Origin: Chryseobacterium aurantiacum
GTDB taxonomy: Bacteria; Bacteroidota; Bacteroidia; Flavobacteriales; Weeksellaceae
DNA length: 64,000 nt
Assembly: GCF_003020585.1 (NCBI RefSeq)
Contig: NZ_PXUE01000001.1
Span: forward strand, 620,001 to 684,000
Direction of reading: 5' to 3'
Shown: one piece after another, positions 44,006-52,741 of the stretch
Layout: each line of letters starts with the position of its first letter
How positions within the stretch are numbered: position 1 is the first letter of the stretch
Notes under the pieces: model-generated
What the model was told of the DNA's origin: nothing
Database searches by the model: none
The model's input: the letters and a program-made list of their open reading frames with translations, nothing else
Made by a program: the position numbers and the translations under genes

Positions 44006-45040
44006 ATGCAAATTCAACATAAAACACTTTTGATTACTGGTGGTACAGGTTCATTTGGAACAGCTGTACTTAATCGCTTTTTAGCGACAGATCATTTCAA
44101 GGAAATTCGTATTTTTTCTCGTGACGAAAAGAAACAGGATGATATGCGAAACCTGTATAAAAATGAAAAAATAAAATACTATATAGGTGATGTCCGTGAT
44201 TATAATTCTGTAGAACCGGCAATGCGGGGTGTAGATTATATTTTTCATGCGGCAGCACTGAAGCAGGTGCCATCATGTGAATTCTTTCCAATGCAGGCTG
44301 TGAAAACCAACGTTGAGGGAACTCAGAATGTTATCCGCGCAGCTGCAGCAAATGGAGTGAAAAAAGTTATCTGCCTTTCTACAGATAAAGCAGCTTACCC
44401 CATTAATGCAATGGGAATATCTAAAGCAATGATGGAAAAAGTTGCTGTTGCAGAAGCCAGAAACCTTACAGATACCGTTGTATGTCTTACACGCTATGGA
44501 AATGTAATGGCATCCAGAGGCTCTGTTATTCCATTGTTTTTAAATCAAATTCAAAAAGGAGAACCTATAACAATTACAGATCCTAATATGTCACGTTTCT
44601 TCATGTCTCTTGAAGACGCTGTAGACTTGGTATTGTTTGCTTTTGAAAATGGAAATCCTGGTGATTTGTTTGTAAATAAAGCACCGGCAGGAAGTATTGG
44701 TGATTTGGCTAAAGCTTTAATAGAGCTTACAGGTAAAGAAGTTCCTATCAAGATTATAGGGACTCGTCATGGTGAAAAGTTATATGAAACACTTTGTACC
44801 CGTGAAGAAATGCTAAAAGCTGAAGATATGGGAGATTTCTACAGAGTGCCTGCAGATAATCGTGATCTTAACTATGCGAAGTATTTCTCGGAAGGAGAAG
44901 AAGATATTTCTAAAGTAGAAGATTATCATTCTCATAATACAGAGCAGCAAGGAGTAGACGGGCTTAAAAAGCTGGTTTCAACTTTGCCATTAATTAAAAA
45001 AGAAGTTTTTGGAGAAGATGTGATGCAATATCCTTACTAG
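44006..45040 (+). CDS. capE: UDP-GlcNAc 4,6-dehydratase / 5-epimerase (CapE/WbjB/FnlA)
   Basis: A 344-residue soluble SDR enzyme that starts UDP-L-FucNAc synthesis: dehydration and inversion of UDP-GlcNAc. The NAD(P) motif is TGGTGSFGTAVLNRF (11-25), and the active-site region is HAAALKQVPSCEFFP and CLSTDKAAYPINAMGISKAMME, where Met replaces the usual Tyr as known in CapE. At 344 residues it lacks the membrane domain of WbpM. It begins the three-step CapE-CapF-CapG block. Confidence 0.94.
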   Translation: MQIQHKTLLITGGTGSFGTAVLNRFLATDHFKEIRIFSRDEKKQDDMRNLYKNEKIKYYIGDVRDYNSVEPAMRGVDYIFHAAALKQVPSCEFFPMQAVKTNVEGTQNVIRAAAANGVKKVICLSTDKAAYPINAMGISKAMMEKVAVAEARNLTDTVVCLTRYGNVMASRGSVIPLFLNQIQKGEPITITDPNMSRFFMSLEDAVDLVLFAFENGNPGDLFVNKAPAGSIGDLAKALIELTGKEVPIKIIGTRHGEKLYETLCTREEMLKAEDMGDFYRVPADNRDLNYAKYFSEGEEDISKVEDYHSHNTEQQGVDGLKKLVSTLPLIKKEVFGEDVMQYPY

Positions 45041-45086
45041 AAGATATACTTATTCTTTCCATAAAATGAAATAAAATAGAGTATTT

Positions 45087-45500
45087 ATGTTTAATAAAGG
45101 GAATAAGTTTAAGGATGAAAGAGGAGTTATTAAATTTAATAATGATTTCGATGCTTCAGCTGTAAAAAGAATTTACACAATAGAAAATTCGAATATTGAT
45201 TTTATAAGAGGATGGCAGGGACACGCTATAGAGCAACGTTGGTTTGCTTGCACGCAGGGCTGTTTTAGAATAGCCGTTATCTATGTTGATAACTTTGAAA
45301 ACCCGTCACCTGATTTAGAAATAAAATATTATGACCTCAATGCTGATACTTTAGATTTTCTTCATATAGAACCAGGTGGTATTACTGCGATTAAGGCTAT
45401 AGAAGAGAATAGTAAATTGTTGGTACTTGCTGATCACGGATTGGGTGAAATTAAAGATGAGTACCGATTTCCGCTCAATCACTTTAATATTAATTTATGA
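45087..45500 (+). CDS. WxcM-like cupin, sugar-epimerase type
   Basis: A 137-residue single-domain cupin. The pattern FIRGWQGHAIEQRWFACTQGCFRIAVIYVD and FLHIEPGGITAIKAIEENSKLLVLADH fits the WxcM-like 3,4-ketoisomerase/epimerase group, which acts on keto sugars. It lies inside the UDP-FucNAc block between capE and capF and overlaps capF by four bases. CapF already has its own cupin domain, so a second one is unusual; it may speed a reversible keto-sugar step or form another branch. The role is not established. Confidence 0.85.
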   Translation: MFNKGNKFKDERGVIKFNNDFDASAVKRIYTIENSNIDFIRGWQGHAIEQRWFACTQGCFRIAVIYVDNFENPSPDLEIKYYDLNADTLDFLHIEPGGITAIKAIEENSKLLVLADHGLGEIKDEYRFPLNHFNINL

Positions 45501-46615
45501 AAAAAATTGGAATAACCGGACAAAATGGATTTGTTGGCCGGCATTTATATAATACCTTAGGATTATTTCCTGAAGAATTTGAACGTGTTGATTTTCAGAA
45601 AGAATACTTTGAAAATACAGAAGACCTCGATGCCTTTGTTGCAAAATGTGATGTCATTGTGCATTTAGCTGCAATGAACCGCCACGAAAATGCAGAAGTT
45701 ATCTACGAAACGAATGTTAGACTAGCCCAAAATCTTGTTGATGCTTTAAAGAGAACCAACTCCAAAGCACATGTTCTTATTTCATCCTCTACACAAGAAG
45801 AGCGTGATAACCTTTATGGCAAATCCAAACGGGAGGGAAGAGAAGCTTTAGTAAATTGGGCAAATGATAATGGTGGAAAGGTTTCAGGATTAATTATTCC
45901 TAATGTTTTTGGAGCTTTTGGAAAACCATATTATAATTCATTCATTGCTACATTTTGCTATCAGCTAACCCATGGCGAAGTACCTAATATTGATAACGAT
46001 GGCGAAGTAAAGCTAATCTATGTTCAGGAGCTGGTTATGAGAATTATTTCTGAAATTCGTTCAGAAGAAAGTCATCCGGAATTATTTGTAGATGCAACTG
46101 CTACAAAAAAAGTTTCTGAAGTTTTAGCCTTATTGAATGATTTTAAAATCAAATATTTCGAGGGGGGAGAAATTCCTGCTTTAAAGGATACATTTGAGCA
46201 TAACTTATTTAACACTTATCGTTCTTATATCAATCATCAAGAACATTATCCTGTAAAGTTTACACAGCATACAGATCCACGTGGAGCCTTTGTTGAAGTA
46301 ATCCGTCTGGGAATTGGCGGACAATGCTCATTTTCCACAACTGTTCCGGAAATTACAAGAGGAAATCATTATCATACCCGAAAGATAGAACGTTTTGCAG
46401 TCATTAAAGGAAAAGCCTTGATTCAATTAAGAAAAATTGATACTGATGAAACATTAGATTTCTATTTAGACGGAACAGAACCAGCTTATGTAGATATGCC
46501 TATCTGGTATACTCATAACATCAAAAATATTGGAGACGAAGATTTGTATACTATTTTTTGGATTGATGAACCTTTCAATCCTCAAGATTCAGATACCTAC
46601 TTTTTGGAAGTATAA
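45497..46615 (+). CDS. capF: UDP-2-acetamido-2,6-dideoxy-hexose reductase/epimerase (CapF/WbjC)
   Basis: A 372-residue two-domain enzyme: an N-terminal SDR domain with GITGQNGFVGRHLYNTL (4-20) and YGKSKREGREALVNWA (active-site Tyr-x3-Lys), and a C-terminal cupin domain (about 265-372: RGNHYHTRKIERFAVIKGKA; WYTHNIKN). It does the second step of UDP-L-FucNAc synthesis, 3-epimerisation followed by 4-reduction. The gene overlaps the cupin gene and is followed by capG after 94 bases. Confidence 0.93.
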   Translation: MKKIGITGQNGFVGRHLYNTLGLFPEEFERVDFQKEYFENTEDLDAFVAKCDVIVHLAAMNRHENAEVIYETNVRLAQNLVDALKRTNSKAHVLISSSTQEERDNLYGKSKREGREALVNWANDNGGKVSGLIIPNVFGAFGKPYYNSFIATFCYQLTHGEVPNIDNDGEVKLIYVQELVMRIISEIRSEESHPELFVDATATKKVSEVLALLNDFKIKYFEGGEIPALKDTFEHNLFNTYRSYINHQEHYPVKFTQHTDPRGAFVEVIRLGIGGQCSFSTTVPEITRGNHYHTRKIERFAVIKGKALIQLRKIDTDETLDFYLDGTEPAYVDMPIWYTHNIKNIGDEDLYTIFWIDEPFNPQDSDTYFLEV

Positions 46616-46709
46616 CAAAACCCTAACAGGTTAATAAATACTGCAAAAATAAAATATAATAATATCAAATTGCTGAAAGCCCAATGCTGAAAAGCCAAAC
46701 GCTATTACA

Positions 46710-47849
46710 ATGAAAAAATTAAAAGTGATGACGGTCGTAGGAACCAGACCGGAAATTATAAGACTATCAAGAGTATTATCAGCCTTAGATGCTTCTGAGG
46801 CAATAGAGCATATCATTGTTCATACCGGACAAAATTACGATTATGAACTAAATCAGATCTTTTTTGAAGATTTGGGCCTTCGTAAACCGGATCATTTTCT
46901 TGAAGCTGCCGGAAAAACGGCAACAGAAACAGTAGGAAATATCCTTATTAAAATAGATCCTCTTTTGGAAGAACTACAGCCGGATGCTTTCCTGGTTTTA
47001 GGAGATACAAACTCTTGCCTGTGTGCTATTCCTGCAAAGAAACGCCATATTCCAATTTTCCACATGGAAGCAGGAAATAGATGTTTCGATCAGCGTGTTC
47101 CAGAAGAAACGAACCGTAAAATTGTAGATCACACAGCTGATGTTAACCTAACTTATTCTGATATTGCTCGAGAATACCTATTGAGAGAAGGTCTTCCTGC
47201 TGATAGAATTATCAAAACAGGTTCACCAATGTTTGAAGTCTTGAATCATTACTTACCTCAAATAGAGAGCTCTGATGTTTTATCACGCCTGAACTTAGAA
47301 GAAGGGAAATATTTTGTAGTTTCATCTCATAGAGAGGAAAATATTAATTCCGAAAAGAATTTTAAAGGATTGATGGAGTCATTAAATGCCATCGCTGAAA
47401 AATATCAATATCCAATTATTGTATCAACGCATCCACGTACCAAAAATATGATTGATAAGATGCAGATTGAAATGCGTCCTGAAATACAATTCCTGAAACC
47501 ATTAGGATTCCATGATTATAATGCACTTCAGATGAGATCATTTGCAGTACTTTCAGATTCAGGAACTATCTCAGAAGAATCTTCAATCCTGAATTTCAGA
47601 GCCCTTAATATTAGACAAGCTCATGAAAGACCGGAGGCTATGGAAGAAACATCTGTAATGATGGTAGGTCTTTCGCCAGAGAGAATTTTACAGGGTATGG
47701 TACAGCTTCAACAGCAAACTATTGGTAAAGAAAGAAATTACAGACCCGTATCTGACTATTCTATGCCGAATGTTTCTGAGAAAATGGTACGTATTATTCT
47801 TTCATATACAGATTATGTGAGAAGAACTGTTTGGTCACAAGATATATAA
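46710..47849 (+). CDS. capG: Non-hydrolysing UDP-sugar 2-epimerase (CapG/WbjD)
   Basis: A 379-residue UDP-GlcNAc 2-epimerase-like enzyme of GT-B fold: VMTVVGTRPEIIRLSRVLSAL near the N terminus, GDTNSCLCAIPAKKR, FHMEAGNRCFDQRVPEETNRKIVDH (about 115-139) and SDSGTISEESSILNFRAL near the C terminus, all family marks. In this context it does the third step, making UDP-L-FucNAc. Its stop codon TAA overlaps the start ATG of the next gene by one base. Confidence 0.94.
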   Translation: MKKLKVMTVVGTRPEIIRLSRVLSALDASEAIEHIIVHTGQNYDYELNQIFFEDLGLRKPDHFLEAAGKTATETVGNILIKIDPLLEELQPDAFLVLGDTNSCLCAIPAKKRHIPIFHMEAGNRCFDQRVPEETNRKIVDHTADVNLTYSDIAREYLLREGLPADRIIKTGSPMFEVLNHYLPQIESSDVLSRLNLEEGKYFVVSSHREENINSEKNFKGLMESLNAIAEKYQYPIIVSTHPRTKNMIDKMQIEMRPEIQFLKPLGFHDYNALQMRSFAVLSDSGTISEESSILNFRALNIRQAHERPEAMEETSVMMVGLSPERILQGMVQLQQQTIGKERNYRPVSDYSMPNVSEKMVRIILSYTDYVRRTVWSQDI

Positions 47850-49051
47850 TGGAAAAAATCTGGATAGCAACGGAGCTCTTTTTCCCTGAAGAAACATCAA
47901 CATCCTTTATACTCACAAAGGTTGTCAATAAACTATCTTCCAAATATCAGGTAAATGTTATTTGTGGAGAGCCGGTTTATGACAGTGCAAAAAATAAAAG
48001 CGAAGGATTTTCGCTGGATTCCCGAGTAAAAGTATCAAGAATTAAAGGCTTTGCAAATAATAAAAATAGCTTGATCGGAAGAACTTTCAGGTTTATATTT
48101 CTTAGTTTTTTAATTTTTTATAAACTACTCATCAATGTAAGAAAAGGCGAAAAGATTTTTATTGTTACAAATCCCGCACCTTTAGTTATTCTCGCTGTAT
48201 TGGTGAAAATAATAAAGAGAAGTCAGCTGATTATCCTGGTTCACGATGTCTTTCCTGAAAATACAATTCCGGCAGGAATTGTTAAGTCAGAATCATCAAT
48301 TGTTTACAGGGTATTGAAAAAGATTTTTGATAAAGCCTATTCAAAAGCAGACCTCCTGATTGTATTGGGAAGAGATATGAAAGAAGTAATACAATCGAAG
48401 ATAAAGAATACGAAAGCAAAGATTGTTATTATTGAAAATTGGGGAGATGTTGATCAGATAATTCCGGTACCTAAAGATGACGTTTTAACATTAGATTCTG
48501 AGTTAAGAAAAAAGGTAATCATTCAATATGCAGGAAATATTGGAAGGGTACAAGGACTCATGAATTTTTTAGAAACGATCAGACAAGTTCCAAATGAAAA
48601 CATAGCCTATTACTTTGTGGGAGAAGGTGCTGTTAAAAATGAGATGAAGAACTATGTAGGGACAAACAAACTTAATAATGTTTTCTTTGCAGGAGCCTAT
48701 TCAAGGGCAGAGCAGCAAACGGTGCTTAACCAGTCAGATATTGCCTTGGTAACTCTAGCGGAGGGTATGTTTGGATTGGGTGTTCCATCTAAAGTATATA
48801 ATATACTGGCTGCCGGTAAACCCATTTTATTTATAGGAGACCCTAGAAGTGAAGTGAGCTTGCTGATTAAAGAATATAATATTGGCTACGTATTTACTTC
48901 TCATAAAGATCCCGGACTTGTTGAATTTTTAAATTCAATAGATGAAAGAGTTTTAAAGGATATTGAAGAAAAAAGCAGAAAAGCGAGAATGTTGGCTGAA
49001 ACAAAATTTTCAGAAAAAGCAATCTTAGATAAATTTTATGAAATAGTCTGA
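47849..49051 (+). CDS. GT4 glycosyltransferase (WbjE/WbuB-like, L-FucNAc transferase)
   Basis: A 400-residue GT-B glycosyltransferase. Motifs seen are ATELFFPEETSTSF, a hydrophobic loop around LVHDVFPENTIPAGI, the second-domain start IQYAGNIGRVQGLMNF and the active-site segment LAEGMFGLGVPSKVYNILAAGKPIL with the EX7E-like pattern. Position directly after capG matches that of wbjE in P. aeruginosa O11 and wbuB in E. coli, both of which transfer FucNAc. I chose ATG 47849 over the longer frame. Its stop TGA overlaps the next ATG by one base. Confidence 0.9.
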   Translation: MEKIWIATELFFPEETSTSFILTKVVNKLSSKYQVNVICGEPVYDSAKNKSEGFSLDSRVKVSRIKGFANNKNSLIGRTFRFIFLSFLIFYKLLINVRKGEKIFIVTNPAPLVILAVLVKIIKRSQLIILVHDVFPENTIPAGIVKSESSIVYRVLKKIFDKAYSKADLLIVLGRDMKEVIQSKIKNTKAKIVIIENWGDVDQIIPVPKDDVLTLDSELRKKVIIQYAGNIGRVQGLMNFLETIRQVPNENIAYYFVGEGAVKNEMKNYVGTNKLNNVFFAGAYSRAEQQTVLNQSDIALVTLAEGMFGLGVPSKVYNILAAGKPILFIGDPRSEVSLLIKEYNIGYVFTSHKDPGLVEFLNSIDERVLKDIEEKSRKARMLAETKFSEKAILDKFYEIV

Positions 49052-49935
49052 TGAAAATACTTTTTACAGGTTCGAATGGCTTTGTTGGTAAAAATGTTAT
49101 ACCAATTTTAAAAGAAAAAGGTTTTGAAGTTAGTACCCTGGGCTCAAAACATGGAGATATCGTGGCTGATTTAAGTAAAGAAATCCCTCAGGTATCTGAT
49201 CATTTTGATATTGTTTTTCATGCAGCAGGAAAAGCCCATTCAATACCGGGCTCTTTACAAGATGAAGAACAGTTTTTCAAAGTAAACACCCACGGAACTG
49301 AAAATCTTTGCAAAGCATTAGAACTAACCCCTCCGAAAATATTTATCTTTCTTAGTACTGTAGCAGTATATGGAAAGGAGACAGGCGAAGATATTGATGA
49401 AGAATATTCTACTTTGGGGACAACCCCTTACGCCAAAAGTAAGCTGTTGGCAGAAAACTATCTGATAAATTGGTCAAAAAAACATAATGTAAAGCTTTTC
49501 ATTTTTCGTCCATCCCTTATTGCCGGACCTAATCCTCCAGGTAATTTAGGAGATATGATTACTGCAATCAATAAAGGAAGATATTTTAATATTGGAAAGG
49601 GAGACGCTCTTAAAAGTATATTTTGGGTAGATGATTTTGCCCATTTGATTGAACTTTCACCGTATAAAAAAGCGGGGACATATAATGTTTGCGATTCACA
49701 TCCGCCTACTTTTAAAGAGATAGGTGATGCATTGGCAAAAAAGCAGAACAAAAGAGTTTTATCCATTCCTTTTTTTATAGCAAAAAGCTTAGCTTTGTTT
49801 GGAGACTTGCTTGGGTCAAAAGCACCAATCAACTCTTTAAAACTAAAAAAAATAACAAAATCTTTAACTTTTTCCAATAAACAACTTATTGAAGAGTTTG
49901 GATGTACACTAACAAAATCTATAGATAAATTTTAA
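49051..49935 (+). CDS. SDR nucleotide-sugar epimerase/reductase (WbjF/WbpV-like)
   Basis: A 294-residue extended SDR with FTGSNGFVGKNVIPIL (4-19), FLSTVAVYGKETGEDI and the active-site TPYAKSKLLAENYL (Tyr-x3-Lys). Its place between the FucNAc transferase and the WbpL-like gene is that of wbjF in P. aeruginosa O11, and the relative WbpV reduces the 4-keto product of WbpM to UDP-QuiNAc in O6. A similar 4-reductase role here would supply the first sugar for the WbpL-like transferase; this is inferred from family and place. Confidence 0.85.
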   Translation: MKILFTGSNGFVGKNVIPILKEKGFEVSTLGSKHGDIVADLSKEIPQVSDHFDIVFHAAGKAHSIPGSLQDEEQFFKVNTHGTENLCKALELTPPKIFIFLSTVAVYGKETGEDIDEEYSTLGTTPYAKSKLLAENYLINWSKKHNVKLFIFRPSLIAGPNPPGNLGDMITAINKGRYFNIGKGDALKSIFWVDDFAHLIELSPYKKAGTYNVCDSHPPTFKEIGDALAKKQNKRVLSIPFFIAKSLALFGDLLGSKAPINSLKLKKITKSLTFSNKQLIEEFGCTLTKSIDKF

Positions 49936-49943
49936 TCCAGTCT

Positions 49944-50906
49944 ATGCAGTATTTATTCATCATTGTTGTTCTTTTTGCATTAGAACTTTTATATTTTAAG
50001 ATAGCAGATAAGTTCAATATTATTGATAAACCTAATCACAGAAGTGCTCATACACAAATAACACTTAGAGGAGGGGGAATTATTTTTCCACTCACTTTTA
50101 TTTTGTTTTGCATTTTAAACTTTAATGAGACGCTGCAGGGATATTGGGCCTTTGGACTGGGATTACTTGCTATTTGTACGGTAAGCTTTATTGATGATAT
50201 TAAGACTTTATCCAATAAAATAAGACTTTCCATCCACCTAATAGCCGTTGTACTATTACTATATTTTACAGGAGCTTTTGAAATGGTTCCTTTTTGGGCA
50301 TGGCCCATTTTATTTGTTATGATTATCGGAACCCTGAATGCCTACAACTTTATGGATGGTATTAATGGTATAACAGGGTTATATAGTCTTGTTACCTTAG
50401 GTTCTTTGGCCTATATCAATAAAGAAGTTGTTCAGTTTACAGATTATAACTTTATATATTATCCTATACTGGCATGCCTTGTTTTTCTTTTTTTTAATTT
50501 TAGAAAAAAAGCAAAATGCTTTGCCGGAGATGTAGGAAGCATGGGGATAGGCTTTTGGGTAATTGGGCTCATTACCCTTTTAATTATGAGGACAGGAGAG
50601 TATAAGTATATTCTGCTTCTATCAATCTATGGATTGGAAGTTGTACTGACCATAATGGAAAGATTATTATTAAAAGAAAATATTTTTGAAGCTCACAGAA
50701 GACATTTGTACCAGCTTTTTGCCAATGAAAAAAAGGTTTCTCATTTAGTCATTAGTTCTGTGTACGCTTTTTGTCAGTTGTTTGTGAATATATTTTTAAT
50801 TCATTCACAATTGCCGGACTGGGCTATTGCTTTAATTATATTTATCCCTATAGGCTGTATATACCTGGGACTAAAATTGAAGCTAAAGAAAGAGTATAAT
50901 TTATAG
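49944..50906 (+). CDS. wbpL: Polyprenyl-phosphate sugar-1-phosphate transferase (WbpL/WecA/MraY family)
   Basis: A 320-residue integral membrane enzyme with about ten hydrophobic helices. Family motifs: FIDDIKTLSNKIRLSIH (about 73-89), NFMDGINGITGLYSL (about 131-145) and KCFAGDVGSMGIGFW (about 190-204), with the His-rich loop EAHRRHLYQLFAN (about 250-262). It moves a sugar phosphate from UDP-sugar onto undecaprenyl phosphate. It is probably the initiating transferase of the locus, since no PglC/WcaJ-type enzyme is present. Confidence 0.92.
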   Translation: MQYLFIIVVLFALELLYFKIADKFNIIDKPNHRSAHTQITLRGGGIIFPLTFILFCILNFNETLQGYWAFGLGLLAICTVSFIDDIKTLSNKIRLSIHLIAVVLLLYFTGAFEMVPFWAWPILFVMIIGTLNAYNFMDGINGITGLYSLVTLGSLAYINKEVVQFTDYNFIYYPILACLVFLFFNFRKKAKCFAGDVGSMGIGFWVIGLITLLIMRTGEYKYILLLSIYGLEVVLTIMERLLLKENIFEAHRRHLYQLFANEKKVSHLVISSVYAFCQLFVNIFLIHSQLPDWAIALIIFIPIGCIYLGLKLKLKKEYNL

Positions 50907-50916
50907 AAATAGAAAA

Positions 50917-52071
50917 ATGAAAAAAACGTATACCTTATTTCTCATTTTATTTGTTTTCAAATTAGTGTTTTCTCAAGCCAACCAGATACAAGTCGTTGCT
51001 TGGAATGGAGTTCCGTCTGGTTTTACTAATGCAAATACTTATAAACAGCTTGTGAATGCTGGGATTACAATTAATCATGTTGGCTTTCATTCATTAAATG
51101 ATGCTGTTAAAGCTTTGGATTTGGCAGAAAAGAACGGCATAAAGTTACTTCTCAATTGCCCGGAGATGTTTGATACACCTGAAGAAACCGCAAAAAGAAT
51201 AATGAACCATCCGGGGTTGGCAGGCTATTTTTTGGCAGATGAACCAGGGGTGAAAGAATTTGAAACGTTGAAAAGGATACACAGGCAGCTTAGTTCTGTA
51301 GACAACAAACATATTTTTTATATCAACTTGTTTCCCATAGATGCACCTGTTAATCTTTTAGGAGCAAATAGCTATAGGGACTATCTAGATCAATTTTTTA
51401 AAAATTTTAATTTTAAAATTTATTCTTTTGATTTTTATCCAATATATAATGGAGTAGTAAAACCCAATTGGTATAGCAACTTGGAAGTGTTTTCAGAATA
51501 TACAAAAAGTAAAGGGGCTAACTTTTGGGCATTTGCAAAAACGACATCTTATAGTGATCAAAATGAAAAAATCACAATTGAAGATTTAAGATTACAGGCA
51601 TTTACCAACTTGGCATACGGAGCACAAGGAATACAGTATTTTACCTATTGGATGCCTGAAAAGGATTATTTTAATGGCCCTATAAACAGTAGAGGAGTAA
51701 AGCAGACAGGTTATGATAATGTAAGTGTGATCAGCTCTGAAATTAAAGCCGTTTCACCCGTTTTTTATAATTCAACTGTTGAAAAAGTATACCATACTGA
51801 AAAACTTGAAGGAACAACATTATTCAAAAATGACTTCACAGAACTGAAACTGAACTCTGGTAAAGATCTGCTAATTTCTAGAATTAAAAATGGAAATAGC
51901 CGCTATATCGTTTTTGTTAATAAAGACCTTTCTAAGGTAAATAACATAAGTATTTCTTCGAAAAGAGATTTTAATATAATCAACAAAAACCAGAAAGCGG
52001 TTCCATTCAAGAAAAATATTTCGAAGTCATTCTCAATAGGTAAAGGTGATTTGCTAATTCTTAAATATTAA
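50917..52071 (+). CDS. Secreted TIM-barrel glycosidase-like protein in polysaccharide locus
   Basis: A 384-residue protein with a signal peptide (MKKTYTLFLILFVFKLVFSQ, cleavage after about residue 20). The following region resembles GH42-like TIM-barrel glycosidases: TYKQLVNAGITINHVGFHSL, LLLNCPEMF, GYFLADEPG with Glu109 as possible acid/base, and LAYGAQGIQYFTYWMPE, where such enzymes keep a substrate-binding Trp/Tyr. No nucleophile is certain. It lies 10 bases after wbpL inside the polysaccharide operon, so it may trim or release the polysaccharide in the periplasm. Substrate unknown. Confidence 0.82.
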   Translation: MKKTYTLFLILFVFKLVFSQANQIQVVAWNGVPSGFTNANTYKQLVNAGITINHVGFHSLNDAVKALDLAEKNGIKLLLNCPEMFDTPEETAKRIMNHPGLAGYFLADEPGVKEFETLKRIHRQLSSVDNKHIFYINLFPIDAPVNLLGANSYRDYLDQFFKNFNFKIYSFDFYPIYNGVVKPNWYSNLEVFSEYTKSKGANFWAFAKTTSYSDQNEKITIEDLRLQAFTNLAYGAQGIQYFTYWMPEKDYFNGPINSRGVKQTGYDNVSVISSEIKAVSPVFYNSTVEKVYHTEKLEGTTLFKNDFTELKLNSGKDLLISRIKNGNSRYIVFVNKDLSKVNNISISSKRDFNIINKNQKAVPFKKNISKSFSIGKGDLLILKY

Positions 52072-52099
52072 AAAGAAGATAATTTCATAAAAATTAAAA

Positions 52100-52645
52100 A
52101 TGAAAATAAAAGAAACTCCACTTAAAGATTGTTACATTATAGAACCTACCGTATTCGAAGATGATAGAGGTTATTTCTTTGAAAAATACAACGAAAAAAG
52201 GTTTGAGGAACTTACAGGAATGAACGGACATTTTGTTCAGGATAATATTTCTAAATCTTCTTATGGCGTTTTAAGAGGATTACACCTCCAGAAAGGAGAA
52301 CACGCACAGGCCAAATTGGTATCATGCCTTGAAGGGAGTGTGTGGGATGTTGCCGTAGACCTTAGAGAAGATTCTCCAACTTTTGGGAAGTGGTTTGGTA
52401 TTGAACTCACAGCTGAAAATAAATTACAGCTTTATGTTCCTAGAGGATTTGGACACGGATTTTCCGTATTGAGTACCCATGCTGTATTTTCTTATAAATG
52501 TGATAACTTTTATAACAAAGAATCAGAGGGCAGCGTGAAGTTTAATGATCCGGACATAGGTATTGACTGGAAAATTGATGAAAAAGATGCTGTTTTATCT
52601 GAAAAAGATGAAAATGCACCAAGTTTTAAAGAAAAAAACTTTTAA
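52100..52645 (+). CDS. rfbC: dTDP-4-dehydrorhamnose 3,5-epimerase
   Basis: A 181-residue cupin epimerase of dTDP-L-rhamnose synthesis. Signatures are FEDDRGYFFEKYNEKRFEEL, FVQDNISKSSYGVLRGLHLQ with catalytic His62, the strand LVSCLEGSVWDVAVDLR and FSYKCDNFYNKESEGSVKFNDP with the catalytic Tyr. The other steps (rfbA, rfbB, rfbD) are not in the window and must lie elsewhere, or it acts on a different keto sugar. It ends the polysaccharide locus with a strong terminator. Confidence 0.95.
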   Translation: MKIKETPLKDCYIIEPTVFEDDRGYFFEKYNEKRFEELTGMNGHFVQDNISKSSYGVLRGLHLQKGEHAQAKLVSCLEGSVWDVAVDLREDSPTFGKWFGIELTAENKLQLYVPRGFGHGFSVLSTHAVFSYKCDNFYNKESEGSVKFNDPDIGIDWKIDEKDAVLSEKDENAPSFKEKNF

Positions 52646-52656
52646 AGTATAGTATT

Positions 52657-52684
52657 GAAAACCACTTTTTTAAAGTGGTTTTTA
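52657..52684 (+). terminator. Terminator of the polysaccharide locus
   Basis: AAAACCACTTT (52657-52667) pairs perfectly with AAAGTGGTTTT (52671-52681) around TTT, followed by a T-rich tail. It lies 12 bases after the rfbC stop. Confidence 0.88.
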
Positions 52685-52713
52685 TTTTTATAATCGTTAC
52701 TATTCAATATTTT

Positions 52714-52721
52714 GTATCTTT
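52714..52721 (+). promoter_or_regulatory. -7 promoter element of rimO
   Basis: TATCTTTG is a perfect TAnnTTTG, 20 bases before the rimO ATG at 52742. This argues against a longer reading frame starting at 52712. Confidence 0.7.
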
Positions 52722-52741
52722 GCAGACTCAAAATCAAAAAG

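Noticed and set aside
27599..52645. CRISPR array, prophage or transposon inside the polysaccharide locus
   Set aside because: I saw no repeat-spacer pattern, no transposase or integrase and no terminal repeats; gene exchange here is argued only from base composition.
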